Positions 27,609-38,342 are shown, numbered from the stretch's first letter. The stretch: DNA of 64,000 nt from Afipia sp. (GCA_030652315.1 JAUSAX010000060.1:1-64000); one strand, 5' to 3'. The notes: generated by a model from the letters alone, not told the origin. Numbers and translations are program-made.

Positions 27609-28898
27609 TTATTCCGCTGCAGTCACTTCCGGAGCTTTGGCGCCGGCACCGCCGTACCGCTGCTCGATGTAATCGATCACCAGCGCCTTGAAGTCGGTCG
27701 CGATGCTCGGACCGCGCAGCGTGCGGAACTTCTGACCGTCCACGAACACCGGCGCGGCAGGTGTTTCGCCCGTTCCCGGCAGCGAGATACCGATGTCGGC
27801 ATGCTTGGACTCGCCGGGTCCGTTGACGATGCAGCCCATCACCGCGACGTTAAGCTCCTCAACGCCGGGATAGCGCGTCTTCCAGCTTGGCATTTCATCG
27901 CGGATGAAGCTCTGAATGTCGCGCGCCAGTTCCTGGAACACCGTCGATGTCGTGCGACCGCAGCCGGGACATGCCGCCACCAGCGGCACGAAGGTGCGGA
28001 AGCCCATGGTCTGCAGAATTTCCTGACCGACCTTCACTTCGACGGTGCGGTCACCACCGGGCTCCGGTGTCAGCGAGACGCGGATGGTGTCGCCGATGCC
28101 GTCCTGCAAAAGGATGCCGAGCGCCGCCGACGAAGCGACGATCCCCTTCGAACCCATGCCGGCTTCGGTGAGCCCAAGATGGATGGCGTAATCGGAGCGC
28201 GCCGCGAGTTCGCGATAGACCGCGATCAGATCCTGTACGTTCGACACCTTCGCCGAAAGAATCATGCGGTCTTTCGGCAGACCGATTTCCTCGGCGCGCG
28301 CCGCCGACAACAGCGCCGACTGAACCATCGCTTCGCGCGTCACCGCGCGGGCGTCGATCGGATTCGGCGACTTCGCATTCTCTTCCATCAGCTTGGTCAG
28401 CAATTCCTGATCGAGCGAACCCCAGTTCGCGCCGATGCGGATGGTCTTGCCGTGCTTGAGCGCCATTTCAACGATGTCGGTGAACTGCGTGTCGCGCTTG
28501 TTCTTGAAACCGACATTGCCCGGATTGATGCGGTACTTCGACAGCGCCGCGGCGCAGGCCGGATGATCAGCCAGCAGCTTGTGGCCGATGTAGTGAAAGT
28601 CGCCGATCAGCGGCACGTCGATGCCGAGCTTGTCGAGCTTCTCGCGGATGTGAGGGACGGCGGCAGCAGCTTCGTCGCGGTCCACCGTGATGCGAACCAT
28701 TTCGGAGCCGGCGCGCGCCAGGGCGGCGACCTGCGTGACGGTGCCCTCGATGTCGGCGGTATCGGTGTTGGTCATCGACTGCACCACGATCGGTGCGCCG
28801 CCGCCGACCTTGACGTTGCCGACTGTCACCTGAACCGTCCGGTGGCGCCCCTTGGGGCCGGCCTGGATTTCCTTGGTCCGCTCTTTCAGATCGCTCAC
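27609..28898 (-). CDS. ispG: (E)-4-hydroxy-3-methylbut-2-enyl-diphosphate synthase
   Basis: IspG reduces MEcPP in the methylerythritol isoprenoid pathway using a [4Fe-4S] cluster. The 429-residue protein has the barrel opening [20 protein letters not shown] and the cluster ligands in CPGCGR and the later [12 protein letters not shown], with SLTPEP and [10 protein letters not shown] before them. The C-terminal extension APEVTAAE is short. It is the third gene of a minus-strand run headed by a Fur-family regulator, 19 bp after the permease. Confidence 0.97.
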   Translation of the reverse strand: MSDLKERTKEIQAGPKGRHRTVQVTVGNVKVGGGAPIVVQSMTNTDTADIEGTVTQVAALARAGSEMVRITVDRDEAAAAVPHIREKLDKLGIDVPLIGDFHYIGHKLLADHPACAAALSKYRINPGNVGFKNKRDTQFTDIVEMALKHGKTIRIGANWGSLDQELLTKLMEENAKSPNPIDARAVTREAMVQSALLSAARAEEIGLPKDRMILSAKVSNVQDLIAVYRELAARSDYAIHLGLTEAGMGSKGIVASSAALGILLQDGIGDTIRVSLTPEPGGDRTVEVKVGQEILQTMGFRTFVPLVAACPGCGRTTSTVFQELARDIQSFIRDEMPSWKTRYPGVEELNVAVMGCIVNGPGESKHADIGISLPGTGETPAAPVFVDGQKFRTLRGPSIATDFKALVIDYIEQRYGGAGAKAPEVTAAE

Positions 28899-28917
28899 GT
28901 CAGAATCTCTTTTGCGT

Positions 28918-29871
28918 TCAAATATCGGATTTGGTGGCGGGAAGCAGCGGATTGCCCACCGCCTCGCCGGGGCGGTTTACCAGATATAGGCCCGCCATGA
29001 CCAGAAGGGCAGCCCCCGCAAAGGCCAATGTCAGGGTGTCATGCATCACGAAATAGCCCCCAACGACGCCAAACAGGGGCGTCATAAAGGTAAATGACGA
29101 CAGTTTGCTGGCCGAATAGGTCTTTATGAGAGATATCCAGATCAGGAATGTCGTCCCAACAATCCAGACCGCCTGGTAGGCCATCAACGCCCAGGCAACC
29201 GGTTCCGGCATATGAGTGATGCTCTCGCCGGAGACAATCGCCCCAAGCGCCAGAATCGGGATCGAAACAGCTACCTGATAGGCAAGCGTCTTTTCGGCGG
29301 GCGCCTGCAGCAGCGGCGTCGCCTTCACCACCAGCGTGGTCACGGCCCACAGAATGCCGCCGCCCATCACCAGGATGTCCCCCAGAATGACCTTGGCATC
29401 CACCGACGGCTGCGGCACGCCGATCGCCAACGCCACACCTGCGAACGACAGCGCCAGACCGCTCCACTGCAATGGGCTCAATTGTTCGCCGAGATATCGC
29501 TTCGAGCCGAGCGCCACGACAAACGGCGCGATGTAGAGAAACACCACCGCTCGCGAGGCCGTGGTGTAGAGCAGCCCGCGATAGATCAGGATGAATTCGA
29601 CCCCGAAGAAAAGTCCGGCGACCAGGCCCGCGCCGAGTGTGCCGTCGCGCCGGAACATCGGCACGCCGCGCAGCCACGCCACTATCAAAATAATGATCAA
29701 TCCGCCGGTCGAACGGATCGTGGCCTGCAACAGTGGCGGAATGTGCGGAAGGGCCAGTTTGATCGCGATCTGATTGAAGCCCCAGCTCAGGCACAGCATC
29801 ACCATCAGGATGATGGCCGTCGCGCTCAACGGACGCCCCGCTGGCGCAATCTTCAAGCTGTCTGACGACAT
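28918..29871 (-). CDS. EamA/DMT family transporter
   Basis: The 317-residue protein has about ten transmembrane helices, including [20 protein letters not shown] near the start and a C-terminal helix [19 protein letters not shown]. The start at 29871 ([12 protein letters not shown]) is preferred; the frame is open further upstream but the extra 56 residues are basic and overlap the regulator gene. It lies 40 bp after the Fur-family regulator and 19 bp before ispG. Substrate unknown. Confidence 0.83.
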   Translation of the reverse strand: MSSDSLKIAPAGRPLSATAIILMVMLCLSWGFNQIAIKLALPHIPPLLQATIRSTGGLIIILIVAWLRGVPMFRRDGTLGAGLVAGLFFGVEFILIYRGLLYTTASRAVVFLYIAPFVVALGSKRYLGEQLSPLQWSGLALSFAGVALAIGVPQPSVDAKVILGDILVMGGGILWAVTTLVVKATPLLQAPAEKTLAYQVAVSIPILALGAIVSGESITHMPEPVAWALMAYQAVWIVGTTFLIWISLIKTYSASKLSSFTFMTPLFGVVGGYFVMHDTLTLAFAGAALLVMAGLYLVNRPGEAVGNPLLPATKSDI

Positions 29872-29911
29872 GGCCCCCCGCGCCCGGCTTTCCGCCGTGT
29901 TGTTGTTTGGC

Positions 29912-30403
29912 CTACGCGGCTCGCTGACAGTGCGCGCAGGTGCCGGTGATTTCCACCACCGACAATTTCGGCGCGAACCCCGTTCCACGCGCAGCTTCAT
30001 TGAAACTTTGCGCCAGAGGCGCGGCCGGAATTTCGCCAACCGACCCGCATGTCTCGCAGATCAGAAACGCCACCACCGCCGTCTCGTCGTGATTGTGCGC
30101 GCAGGCCAGAAACGCGTTGCGGCTTTCGATGCGATGGACCAGACCGTTGTCCATCAGAAAATCGAGCGCGCGATAAACCGTGATCGGCGCCGGGCGCGGC
30201 ATGGTCTTGGCAAGCTCGTCGATCACTTCATAGGCCCCGAGCGGCCGATGGCTCGACAGCAACGCGCCCAAAACCTGCCGCCGGATCGGCGTGAACTTTT
30301 GACCCCGGCCCTTGCAGATCTTCTCGGCATGCGAAAACGCGTCCTCGGCGCAACGGCCGTGGTCGTGATCTGGGGCAGGGAAAATCGGCTTCGCTTGTTT
30401 CAT
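29912..30403 (-). CDS. Fur family transcriptional regulator, possibly Zur
   Basis: The 163-residue protein has the Fur winged-helix core with FTPIRRQVLGALLSSHRPL and TVYRALDFLMDNGLVHRIES, a histidine-rich metal-binding stretch (CAHNHDETAVVAFLICETCG), and a C-terminal CAHC pair for structural zinc. The N-terminal PDHDHGRC is histidine-rich too. It resembles Zur, the zinc repressor, more than Fur. The start is uncertain: ATGs at 30403, 30442 and 30478 are in frame and none has a clear ribosome site; 30403 gives the usual length. It may control the downstream permease. Confidence 0.85.
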   Translation of the reverse strand: MKQAKPIFPAPDHDHGRCAEDAFSHAEKICKGRGQKFTPIRRQVLGALLSSHRPLGAYEVIDELAKTMPRPAPITVYRALDFLMDNGLVHRIESRNAFLACAHNHDETAVVAFLICETCGSVGEIPAAPLAQSFNEAARGTGFAPKLSVVEITGTCAHCQRAA

Positions 30404-30472
30404 TCGGTCAATATGTAGTGCGGTTACCGTGATTCCGCTCATAATTTCAGCGGCATAAGGTGCTGTAATATT

Positions 30473-30506
30473 TTGCAACGCATCATTTTCTATTGCACCG
30501 CATCAT
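30473..30506. promoter_or_regulatory. 14-bp direct repeat between the regulator and patatin genes
   Basis: TTGCAACGCATCAT (30473-30486) and TTGCACCGCATCAT (30493-30506) differ at one base and repeat with a 20-bp period, about two helical turns. The pair sits between the divergent Fur-family and patatin genes, the expected place for a shared operator. No matching regulator site is known to me. Confidence 0.45.
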
Positions 30507-30591
30507 AAAAGGCCCAAATCATCTGTCTACAAATGAACTTCGCGGGCTCTCCAGGGAACCCAATAACCGCATTTCAGAGAGAAAGAAGCTC

Positions 30592-31698
30592 ATGGCGACC
30601 ACTCTCAAAACCTACCTCGACAATCTGACACCATGGAACTTCTCCGGCACGCGCAAGCCGAGTGCCGCCAAGAAAATCAATCTGGCGCTTCAGGGCGGGG
30701 GCTCGCATGGCGCGTTCACCTGGGGCGTGCTGGATCAGTTCCTCGCCGACGGGCGGCTGGAGATCACCGGAGTTTCCGGCGCGTCTGCCGGCGCAATGAA
30801 CGCCGTGATGCTCGCCGATGGCTTGACCCGCGGCGGACCCGAGGAAGCCCGCAAACGGCTGGCGGCATTCTGGCGTGCGACAAGCACCGGAGGAGACCTG
30901 CCACCAATTCCGCGCGCCATGACCGACCGGATGTTTTCGATGATGCCGTTCGCAGCCTCACCGGTACAGGAATGGTTCGAGGCAATGGCGCGTTACTTCT
31001 CGCCCTATGAACTCAATCCTCTCAACATCAATCCGCTGAGCCAGCTCATCGAACGCTTCGTCGATTTCGATGCGCTGCGCGCCAATACCGATCTCGCGCT
31101 CTATATCTCGGCCACCAACGTCCACACCGGACGGCTGCGCATTTTCGCGAACGAGAAGATCACCGCGGACGTGGTGATGGCCTCGGCGGCACTGCCGTTC
31201 ATGTTTCGCGCGGTCGAGATCGATGGCGTGCCGTACTGGGACGGCGGCTACATGGGCAACCCCGCGATCTTCCCATTCCTGCAGGCGACTGAGGCGGAGG
31301 ACGTCGTGGTTGTGCAGATCAATCCCGTGTCGCGCACCACCACGCCGAAAACCTCCGGCGAGATCATCAACCGGCTGAACGAAATCACCTTCAACTCGGC
31401 ACTGATTTCCGAATTGCGCACGATGGATTTCGTCAATCAGCTGATCGACGACGGCCGATTGCCGCGCGGCACGGGCAAAGACCAATACCGCAGGCTCAAC
31501 ATCCACCGCATCGATCTCGGAGGTCTTGGCACCCGCCTCGCTGCCTCCAGCAAGATGAAGACGGACTACGAGTTTTTCGAAGTGCTGCACCGGGCCGGCA
31601 TACGCGCGGCAAAGAAGTTCCTCGACACCCATTTCGACGACATCGGCCACCGGAGCACGATCGACCTCGCCGCGGAATCCGGCGTCGAGTGGGCCTGA
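30592..31698 (+). CDS. patatin-like phospholipase
   Basis: The 368-residue protein has the patatin fold: oxyanion loop GGGSHG at about 34-39, nucleophile elbow GASAG at about 63-67, and the catalytic aspartate in DGGYMGNP at about 216-223. Such enzymes hydrolyse lipid acyl esters, and some act on PHB granules or membranes. No signal peptide: it is likely cytoplasmic or granule-associated. The start at 30592 follows GAAAGAAG; an open stretch upstream is not homologous. Confidence 0.9.
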   Translation: MATTLKTYLDNLTPWNFSGTRKPSAAKKINLALQGGGSHGAFTWGVLDQFLADGRLEITGVSGASAGAMNAVMLADGLTRGGPEEARKRLAAFWRATSTGGDLPPIPRAMTDRMFSMMPFAASPVQEWFEAMARYFSPYELNPLNINPLSQLIERFVDFDALRANTDLALYISATNVHTGRLRIFANEKITADVVMASAALPFMFRAVEIDGVPYWDGGYMGNPAIFPFLQATEAEDVVVVQINPVSRTTTPKTSGEIINRLNEITFNSALISELRTMDFVNQLIDDGRLPRGTGKDQYRRLNIHRIDLGGLGTRLAASSKMKTDYEFFEVLHRAGIRAAKKFLDTHFDDIGHRSTIDLAAESGVEWA

Positions 31699-31831
31699 TC
31701 ATCTAACGTACCGATAATCGTAACGCTGTGCGCGATCCCGCTGGCGATGATGATAGGATCGGCCAAGGCGGCGCGGCGGCAACGGTCGCAAAGCGCCTTT
31801 CATGCCGGGGTGATGGACTGACGTACCCAAA

Positions 31832-31862
31832 AGAATGGGAGGCCGAAGCCTCCCATTCTCCT
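31832..31862 (-). terminator. rho-independent terminator at the patatin/thiolase junction
   Basis: GAATGGGAGGC (31833-31843) pairs perfectly with GCCTCCCATTC (31848-31858) around CGAA. On the minus strand the stem is followed by TTTTGGG, so it fits best as the terminator of the thiolase gene ending at 31882; it may also stop patatin transcription. Confidence 0.85.
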
Positions 31863-31881
31863 TCGCAGAACGTGCGAGAAC

Positions 31882-33090
31882 TCAGTTCAGCTTCTCGATC
31901 ACCATCGCAGCACCCTGACCGACACCGACGCACATGGTGGCGATGGCGAGCTTGCCGCCGCGCTTTTCCATGCCGTGAACCGCGGTCAATGCGAGGCGCG
32001 CACCGCTCATCCCGAGCGGATGACCGAGCGCGATGGCGCCACCATGCGGATTGACGAAATCGGCATCTTCCTTGACGCCGAGCTGACGCAGCACCGCAAT
32101 ACCCTGCGAGGCGAACGCTTCATTGAGTTCGATCAGGTCGATGTCGGTGATCTTGAGACCGAGACGCTCCAGCAGTTTGCGCACTGCCGGCACCGGCCCG
32201 ATGCCCATAATGCGCGGCGCGACGCCCGCAGAGGCAAATCCGAGGATCTTCGCGCGTGGCGTCAACCCGTGCTTCTTCACGGCCTCTTCCGACGCGAGGA
32301 TCATCGCCGCCGCGCCATCGTTTACGCCGGACGCATTGCCAGCGGTCACCGTGCCGGGGTTACGCACGATAGGCTTGAGCTTGGCCAATCCTTCAAGGGT
32401 GGTTTCCGGGCGCGGATGCTCGTCCTTGTCCACGATGGTGGGACCGGCCCTGCCGCCGGGAACTGTGACCGGCGTGATTTCCTCGGCGAAGTATCCGGCT
32501 TCGATGGCCTTGCCTGCGCGCTGCTGCGAGCGGATCGCGAAGGCATCCTGATCCGCGCGCGAGATCTGGTAGTCCTCGGCGACATTCTCGCCGGTCTCAG
32601 GCATCGCATCGACGCCATATTGCTGCTTCATGAGCGGATTGACGAAGCGCCAGCCGATCGTCGTGTCGTACGTCTCCACCGTGCGCTGATAGGCTTCCGA
32701 CGCCTTGCCGGTGACGAACGGCGCGCGCGTCATGGATTCGACACCGCCTGCCATGGCGAAGTCCATCTCACCGGCGCGGATCGCGCGCGCAACGCCGCCC
32801 ACCGCATCCAGACCCGACGCACACAACCGGTTCACTGTCATGCCCGGCACTGTTTCCGGCAACCCCGCCAGCAACAGCGCCATGCGCGCCACGTTGCGGT
32901 TGTCTTCCCCGGCCTGATTGGCGCAGCCGTAAGACACCTCTTCGAGGGCAGACCAGTCCGCTTTCGTGTTACGCGCCATCAACGCCTTGATCGGCACCGC
33001 GGCCAGATCGTCCGCGCGCACCTTGGCCAGCGATCCACCAAAGCGGCCGATTGGCGTCCGCACCGCATCACAAATGAAAACATCACGCAT
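31882..33090 (-). CDS. pcaF: acetyl-CoA acyltransferase, 3-oxoadipyl-CoA thiolase (PcaF) type
   Basis: The 402-residue thiolase has Cys90 (VNRLCASGLD), His357 (LGHPLGMSGARL) and Cys387 (MCVGVGQG). The stretch YGCANQAGEDNRNVARM at 54-70 is characteristic of 3-oxoadipyl-CoA thiolases (PcaF/PaaJ), which cleave the last intermediate of aromatic degradation to succinyl-CoA and acetyl-CoA. No other pca or paa gene is nearby, so a role in general beta-oxidation is possible. It is distinct from phaA at 17837. Confidence 0.85.
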   Translation of the reverse strand: MRDVFICDAVRTPIGRFGGSLAKVRADDLAAVPIKALMARNTKADWSALEEVSYGCANQAGEDNRNVARMALLLAGLPETVPGMTVNRLCASGLDAVGGVARAIRAGEMDFAMAGGVESMTRAPFVTGKASEAYQRTVETYDTTIGWRFVNPLMKQQYGVDAMPETGENVAEDYQISRADQDAFAIRSQQRAGKAIEAGYFAEEITPVTVPGGRAGPTIVDKDEHPRPETTLEGLAKLKPIVRNPGTVTAGNASGVNDGAAAMILASEEAVKKHGLTPRAKILGFASAGVAPRIMGIGPVPAVRKLLERLGLKITDIDLIELNEAFASQGIAVLRQLGVKEDADFVNPHGGAIALGHPLGMSGARLALTAVHGMEKRGGKLAIATMCVGVGQGAAMVIEKLN

Positions 33091-33296
33091 GGTCGTTCTC
33101 CCTGAAATTCGCTTGGACTTGATGGCGTCCGCCTCGGCTGCCGCGAGTTTTAGGAAGCACCGCGCGGAACGTCAAATGATCGATCGCCGGAATGGCCTCG
33201 CCGCCCGGCAGGGCGGCCATGCACTTGCTCTCTCAAGACGTGGAAAACGCACCATGCAATTCCACCTAGCGAAAGAACTTTGCTAGTGTGATCCGC

Positions 33297-36029
33297 ATGA
33301 CCATCCATTCCACGCCACCCGCATCGCAAACCGCCGAAACGACCTCCCTGGAGGTCGTTGGGCGCGTCACGCCGATGATGGAACAATACCTGGAGATCAA
33401 GGCGGCCAATCCTGGCCTGCTGCTGTTCTACCGGATGGGCGACTTCTACGAGCTGTTCTTCGAGGATGCGGAAATCGCCTCGCGCGCGCTCGGCATCACG
33501 CTGACCAAGCGCGGCAAGCACATGGGTGAGGACATCCCGATGTGCGGCGTGCCGGTGGAACGCTCCGACGATTACCTGCACAGGTTGATCGCGCTGGGTC
33601 ATCGCGTCGCGGTCTGCGAACAGACCGAAAATCCTGCCGAGGCGCGCAAGCGCGGCAACAAGAGCGTGGTGCGGCGCGACGTGGTGCGGCTGGTGACGCC
33701 GGGCACGCTCACCGAAGACAATCTGCTCGACGCCAAGGCCAACAGCTACCTGCTCGCCATTGCACGCGCCCGCGCCTCGTCATCCGCCGGCGACCGGATC
33801 GGGCTGGCCTGGATCGATGTTTCAACAGCAGAGTTCAGCGTCACCGAATGCGGCGCTGCCGAACTCGCCGCGACGCTGGCTCGCATCAATCCGAATGAAG
33901 TAATCGTCACCGATGCATTTTATTCCGACCCGGAATTATCTGCGCTATTCCGCACGCTCGCAGCCGTGACACCGGTGACACGCGACATCTTCGACGCCGC
34001 CACCGCCGAACGTCGCCTCTGCGATTACTTCGCCGTCGCCACCATGGACGGCTTCGGCGCGATGTCGCGGCTGGAAGCCACTGCCGCCGCCGCCGCCGTG
34101 ACTTACGTGGATCGCACGCAGGTCGGCAAGCACCTGCCGCTGTCTCCGCCGGCGCGCGAGGCCGCCGGCACCACCATGGCGATCGATCCCGCCACCCGCG
34201 CCAATCTCGAACTGACCCGCACGCTGGCCGGCGAGCGGCGCGGATCGCTGCTCGACGCCATCGACAGCACGGTGACCGCCGCCGGATCGCGGCTGCTTGC
34301 ACAACGTCTGTCCGCTCCCTTGACCGACAGCGCAACCATTTCCCATCGACTCGATGCCACAGCACTTTTTGCAGACGACAGCGCCGCACGGGACGATTTG
34401 CGCGGCATCCTGCGCGCCGCGCCGGACATTTCACGCGCGCTGGCGCGGCTGTCGGTCGGACGTGGCGGCCCGCGCGATCTCGCAGCCTTGCGTGATGGAA
34501 TTCTGGCCGCCGACAAAATCCTGGACCGGCTGTCGCGGATCGAGAAGCTCCCGCGTGACATTTCCCTGGCGGTGGAGGCGCTGCGCCGCCCGTCCCGCGA
34601 TCTCGCGCAGGAGTTTTCACGCGGCCTGGCGGATGAATTGCCGCTGTTCAAGCGCGACGGCGGCTTCGTGCGTACGGGTTACGAATCTTCGCTCGATGAG
34701 ACTCGCAACCTGCGCGACGCCTCGCGGCTGGTGGTCGCCGCGATGCAAGCGCGCTACGCCGATGATACCGGCATCAAGGGTCTCAAGATCCGCCACAACA
34801 ACGTGTTGGGCTATTTTGTCGAGGTTACCGCGCAGCACGGCGACAAGCTGATGGCCGCGCCGCTGAATGCGACCTTCATTCATCGTCAGACGCTGGCCGG
34901 ACAAGTGCGTTTCACGACGACCGAACTCGGGGAGATCGAAGCGAAGATCGCCAATGCCGGCGATCGTGCGCTCGGGCTTGAGCTGGAAATCTTCGACAAA
35001 CTTTGCGCGCATGCCGTGGCGGCAGGCGACGATCTGCGCGCTGCGGCGCATGCTTTCGCGCTGCTTGATGTGACCGCCGCACTGGCAAAGCTCGCGATCG
35101 ACGAGAATTACACACGGCCCGTGGTCGACAATTCCCTGAAGTTCTCCATCGAGGGCGGACGCCATCCGGTGGTCGAACAATCGCTGAAGCGCGACGGCCA
35201 GCCCTTCATCGCCAACGCCTGCGACCTGTCACCGGGGCCGGCGCAATCGTCCGGGCAGATCTGGCTGCTGACCGGTCCGAACATGGCCGGCAAATCGACA
35301 TTCCTGCGGCAGAACGCACTGATCGCGCTGATGGCGCAGATCGGCAGCTTCGTGCCCGCAAAACTTGCGCATATCGGCATCGTTGACCGGCTGTTCTCCC
35401 GCGTCGGTGCGGCGGATGATCTGGCGCGCGGGCGTTCGACCTTCATGGTCGAGATGGTGGAAACCGCAGCCATCCTCAATCAGGCCGGCGAGCGCGCGCT
35501 GGTGATTCTGGATGAGATCGGCCGCGGCACCTCGACATTTGATGGACTCTCGATCGCATGGGCCTCGATCGAGCATCTGCACGAAAGCAACCGATGCCGC
35601 GCACTGTTCGCGACGCACTATCACGAGCTGACTGCGCTGTCGGCCAACCTGCCGCGGCTGTTCAATGCGACCGTGCGCGTCAAGGAATGGCAGGGTGACG
35701 TGGTGTTTCTGCACGAAGTGCTCCCCGGCTCGGCGGATCGCTCTTACGGCATTCAGGTCGCGAAGCTCGCGGGCCTTCCGGCGGCCGTGGTCGCACGCGC
35801 AAAATCGGTGCTGGCGAAGCTTGAGGCGCAGGATCGCGGCACCACGGCGCGCGCACTGGCCGACGACTTGCCATTGTTCGCGGTGCCGTCACGCGCGGCA
35901 GCCGAACCGCAACCGCCAAGCGCAGCAGATCAGCTTGCCGAGGCACTCAATGCGCTGCATCCCGACGAGATGTCGCCGCGCGAGGCGCTGGAAGCGCTCT
36001 ATGCGTTGAAGGCGAAGCTGCCGAAGTAG
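33297..36029 (+). CDS. mutS: DNA mismatch repair protein MutS
   Basis: MutS binds mismatches and starts repair. The 910-residue protein has the mismatch-binding FYE at 50-52 ([12 protein letters not shown]), the connector and lever/clamp domains, and the ATPase with Walker [10 protein letters not shown] at 660-668, Walker [15 protein letters not shown], and the HYHELTAL segment. The start at 33297 is the first ATG in frame; a GTG at 33288 adds three residues. mutL is not in the window. Confidence 0.97.
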   Translation: MTIHSTPPASQTAETTSLEVVGRVTPMMEQYLEIKAANPGLLLFYRMGDFYELFFEDAEIASRALGITLTKRGKHMGEDIPMCGVPVERSDDYLHRLIALGHRVAVCEQTENPAEARKRGNKSVVRRDVVRLVTPGTLTEDNLLDAKANSYLLAIARARASSSAGDRIGLAWIDVSTAEFSVTECGAAELAATLARINPNEVIVTDAFYSDPELSALFRTLAAVTPVTRDIFDAATAERRLCDYFAVATMDGFGAMSRLEATAAAAAVTYVDRTQVGKHLPLSPPAREAAGTTMAIDPATRANLELTRTLAGERRGSLLDAIDSTVTAAGSRLLAQRLSAPLTDSATISHRLDATALFADDSAARDDLRGILRAAPDISRALARLSVGRGGPRDLAALRDGILAADKILDRLSRIEKLPRDISLAVEALRRPSRDLAQEFSRGLADELPLFKRDGGFVRTGYESSLDETRNLRDASRLVVAAMQARYADDTGIKGLKIRHNNVLGYFVEVTAQHGDKLMAAPLNATFIHRQTLAGQVRFTTTELGEIEAKIANAGDRALGLELEIFDKLCAHAVAAGDDLRAAAHAFALLDVTAALAKLAIDENYTRPVVDNSLKFSIEGGRHPVVEQSLKRDGQPFIANACDLSPGPAQSSGQIWLLTGPNMAGKSTFLRQNALIALMAQIGSFVPAKLAHIGIVDRLFSRVGAADDLARGRSTFMVEMVETAAILNQAGERALVILDEIGRGTSTFDGLSIAWASIEHLHESNRCRALFATHYHELTALSANLPRLFNATVRVKEWQGDVVFLHEVLPGSADRSYGIQVAKLAGLPAAVVARAKSVLAKLEAQDRGTTARALADDLPLFAVPSRAAAEPQPPSAADQLAEALNALHPDEMSPREALEALYALKAKLPK

Positions 36030-36033
36030 CGGG

Positions 36034-36546
36034 TCAGATCCGATTGATCGACACGTGCGTCTTCGGGCCGTTCTTGATGGTCTGATAGACCACGCAATAG
36101 CGCTCGGTCAGCTTGAGAAGCTGATCGAGCTTCTCCTGCGGCGCGTCAGTGTCGACATCAAAGCGAAGGCGAATTTCCGCGAACCCAACCGGCGCTTCCT
36201 TGTCGACGCCGAGCGTGCCGCGAAAATCGAGATCGCCTTCGGCGGTGACATTGCCGGATTTCAGCGGTGCATCGATCGCAGTCGCAACTGATTTCAGCGT
36301 GACACCGGCGCAGGCGACCAGCGCTTCGAGCAGCATATCGCCCGAGCACAGCTCAAGTCCGGAGCCGCCGGTTGCCGGATGAAGTCCGGCGATGGCTGCA
36401 GCCGCCTTGCCGGTTTCGACCTTGCAGGACAGGCCTTCGCTGTCGAGCGAACCCTTCGCCTTCAAGGTGATGAACGCAGCCTTAGGGTCCGATTTGTAGC
36501 GATCCTTGATCGGCGCCTGCATGGCGCGGAGTGCGGTTGAATCCAT
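36034..36546 (-). CDS. OsmC/Ohr family peroxiredoxin-like protein
   Basis: The 170-residue protein has the two cysteines of the OsmC fold, Cys79 (ALVACAGVT) and Cys151 (ERYCVVYQT), and the GGSGLELCSGDMLLEALVA helix. Family members detoxify organic hydroperoxides with a dithiol. The start at 36546 (MDSTALRAM) follows GGAGAACGA; the frame is open a further 11 residues. Its stop converges on mutS, with 4 bp between. Confidence 0.88.
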   Translation of the reverse strand: MDSTALRAMQAPIKDRYKSDPKAAFITLKAKGSLDSEGLSCKVETGKAAAAIAGLHPATGGSGLELCSGDMLLEALVACAGVTLKSVATAIDAPLKSGNVTAEGDLDFRGTLGVDKEAPVGFAEIRLRFDVDTDAPQEKLDQLLKLTERYCVVYQTIKNGPKTHVSINRI

Positions 36547-36602
36547 TTTCTCGTTCTCCGTTTCCATCGGCATCAACAACGCCGCGTGCAGCTTACTCCA
36601 CC

Positions 36603-37382
36603 TTATATCCCCTCGCCGACCGTCAGCAAATCATCCGCCGGGCGCATGGCGCGATTGAGCGAACGATCCAGCGATGCCAGCACCTGATGCTTGACCGCCT
36701 CGAAGGCGGGCGAAGCGCGGTCGCGCGGCCGCGTCAGGTCAACCCTGATCTCTTCGAACAATCGCCCCGGCCGTGGACGCATCACGACGACGCGATCCGC
36801 CAGCACCACAGCTTCATCGACGTCGTGGGTGACGAGAACAAGCGTCGGCTTCGTATCGGCCCACAGATCGAGCAGATGATCCTGCAGGTCGGCGCGCGTG
36901 AATGCATCGAGCGCGGAGAATGGCTCGTCGAGCAGCAACACTTCCGGAGACGGCACCAGCGCCCGCGCGATCGCAACGCGCTGCGCCTGCCCGCCGGACA
37001 GTTCGCGCGGCCACGCGCTTGCCTTGTCGACGAGGCCAACCCGCGCGAGGGCGCGTGCAACCCGATGTTGCCGCTCCGCGGACGGCAGATGACCGAGGCC
37101 AAAACCGATATTGTCGGCGACGCTGAGCCACGGCAGCAGCCGAGGCTCTTGAAAAATGATGCCGACTTTTTCATTGGGCGCAGTGATGGAGATGGCATCG
37201 AGCGTGACAGTGCCGGTCGTCGCGCGATCAAGCCCGGAGATCGCCCGCAGCAGCGTGGATTTTCCGCAGCCCGAACCGCCGATGATCGCAACGATCTCAC
37301 CCGGCCGGATGCGCGCGGAGAAATTCTCAAGCGCATGGACACCGTTCGGATAGGTCTTGCCGACATGATCGAGGACGAGCAT
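36603..37382 (-). CDS. ABC transporter ATP-binding protein, sulfonate/nitrate/taurine family
   Basis: The 259-residue ATPase has Walker A GGSGCGKST at 35-43, the Q-loop FQEPRLLPW at about 77-85, signature LSGGQ at 128-132, and Walker B LLLDEP at 149-154. PRLLPWLSVADNI is typical of SsuB/TauB-type ATPases. Its ATG overlaps the permease TGA (positions 37382-37384), so it is made with the permease. Substrate most likely a sulfonate, taurine or nitrate. Confidence 0.92.
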   Translation of the reverse strand: MLVLDHVGKTYPNGVHALENFSARIRPGEIVAIIGGSGCGKSTLLRAISGLDRATTGTVTLDAISITAPNEKVGIIFQEPRLLPWLSVADNIGFGLGHLPSAERQHRVARALARVGLVDKASAWPRELSGGQAQRVAIARALVPSPEVLLLDEPFSALDAFTRADLQDHLLDLWADTKPTLVLVTHDVDEAVVLADRVVVMRPRPGRLFEEIRVDLTRPRDRASPAFEAVKHQVLASLDRSLNRAMRPADDLLTVGEGI

Positions 37383-38227
37383 CAGGCTGCCCCCGCATGC
37401 GCGCTGAAGGAATCCTGCCAGCGCAGGAACGGCGCTGCTATCAACTGGATCAGCCAGTCGGTGACTTTGCCCAGAATCGCGAACACGATGATGGCGGCGA
37501 CGATTTGCGCTGGCTTGCCGAGTTGCTGGCCATCGGTCAGCAGATAGCCAAGCCCTTCGGAGGCGCCCATGAACTCGGCGGCGACGACGAACATCCAGCC
37601 CAAACCCAGACCCGAGCGCAGCGAAATCACATAGGCCGGCAGCACCGCAGGAAGAAGGATCCGCCGGATCATTGCAAACCCGCTGAGACGAAAGATGCGG
37701 CCAACCTCGACGATCTTGCGATCCACACTCAGGATCGCGCCGGTGACGCCGAGATAGATCGGAAAGAATACGCCAACCGCGATCAGCGCCACTTTCGATG
37801 TCTCGAAAATTCCCAGCCACAGGATGAACAGCGGCACCCAGGCGATCGAGGGGATCGCGCGCAGCGCCTGCAAGGTCGGATCGAGCAACCGCCGCGCCAG
37901 CGTCCAGTATCCGCAGATCGCGCCGAAGATCGTGCCGGCCAGAACCCCGAGACCGAAGCCTGCGCCGACGCGGCTCAGCGTCGCGATGATGTGCCGGCTC
38001 AGTTCACCGCTCGCAGACAGTTCGACCAGCGTCTGCCAGATGCGGCTCGGCGGCGGCACCAGCCGCCCGTTGGAATAACCGAAACGCACAGCGAGTTCCC
38101 ACGCCAACGCAAGCCCGAGCGGCAACAACAGACCGATTGCGGGACGCACGAACCGTCGCAGGCGGGCGGGAGGCGATCCCGCAGTCTCGATTGCGACCGG
38201 CGCTGGCGTGTCGAGTGTCATGGCCAT
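37382..38227 (-). CDS. ABC transporter permease, SsuC/TauC-like
   Basis: The 281-residue permease has about six transmembrane helices and the conserved EAA-type loop near AGFGLGVLAGTIFG and LRAIPSIAWVPLFILWLGI (about 135-160), characteristic of the SsuC/TauC/NrtB branch. It overlaps the ATPase start by ATGA and lies 115 bp downstream of the binding-protein gene. Confidence 0.92.
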   Translation of the reverse strand: MAMTLDTPAPVAIETAGSPPARLRRFVRPAIGLLLPLGLALAWELAVRFGYSNGRLVPPPSRIWQTLVELSASGELSRHIIATLSRVGAGFGLGVLAGTIFGAICGYWTLARRLLDPTLQALRAIPSIAWVPLFILWLGIFETSKVALIAVGVFFPIYLGVTGAILSVDRKIVEVGRIFRLSGFAMIRRILLPAVLPAYVISLRSGLGLGWMFVVAAEFMGASEGLGYLLTDGQQLGKPAQIVAAIIVFAILGKVTDWLIQLIAAPFLRWQDSFSAHAGAA

Positions 38228-38283
38228 AGCAAAAACCGCTTATTCGTCCGTATTGCAAGCTGGCTTGTTAGGTCGCGTTTTCC

Positions 38284-38318
38284 GTCGTCACGGCCGGGCT
38301 TGACTCGGCCATGATGCG
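38284..38318. repeat. single arm of the GGCCGGGCAT repeat family
   Basis: The stretch CACGGCCGGGCTTGACTCGGCCATGA matches one arm of the composite repeat at 5059-5177. It lies between the binding-protein and permease genes and may be a degenerate copy. Not palindromic enough to call a terminator. Confidence 0.5.
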
Positions 38319-38342
38319 GACAGATTAACATTCGACCCAATC

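Noticed and set aside
30407-30442. Alternative upstream starts of the Fur-family regulator as proof of a longer protein
   Set aside because: No ribosome site supports 30442 or 30478, and the extra residues are not conserved-looking, so the shorter form is listed with the doubt stated.
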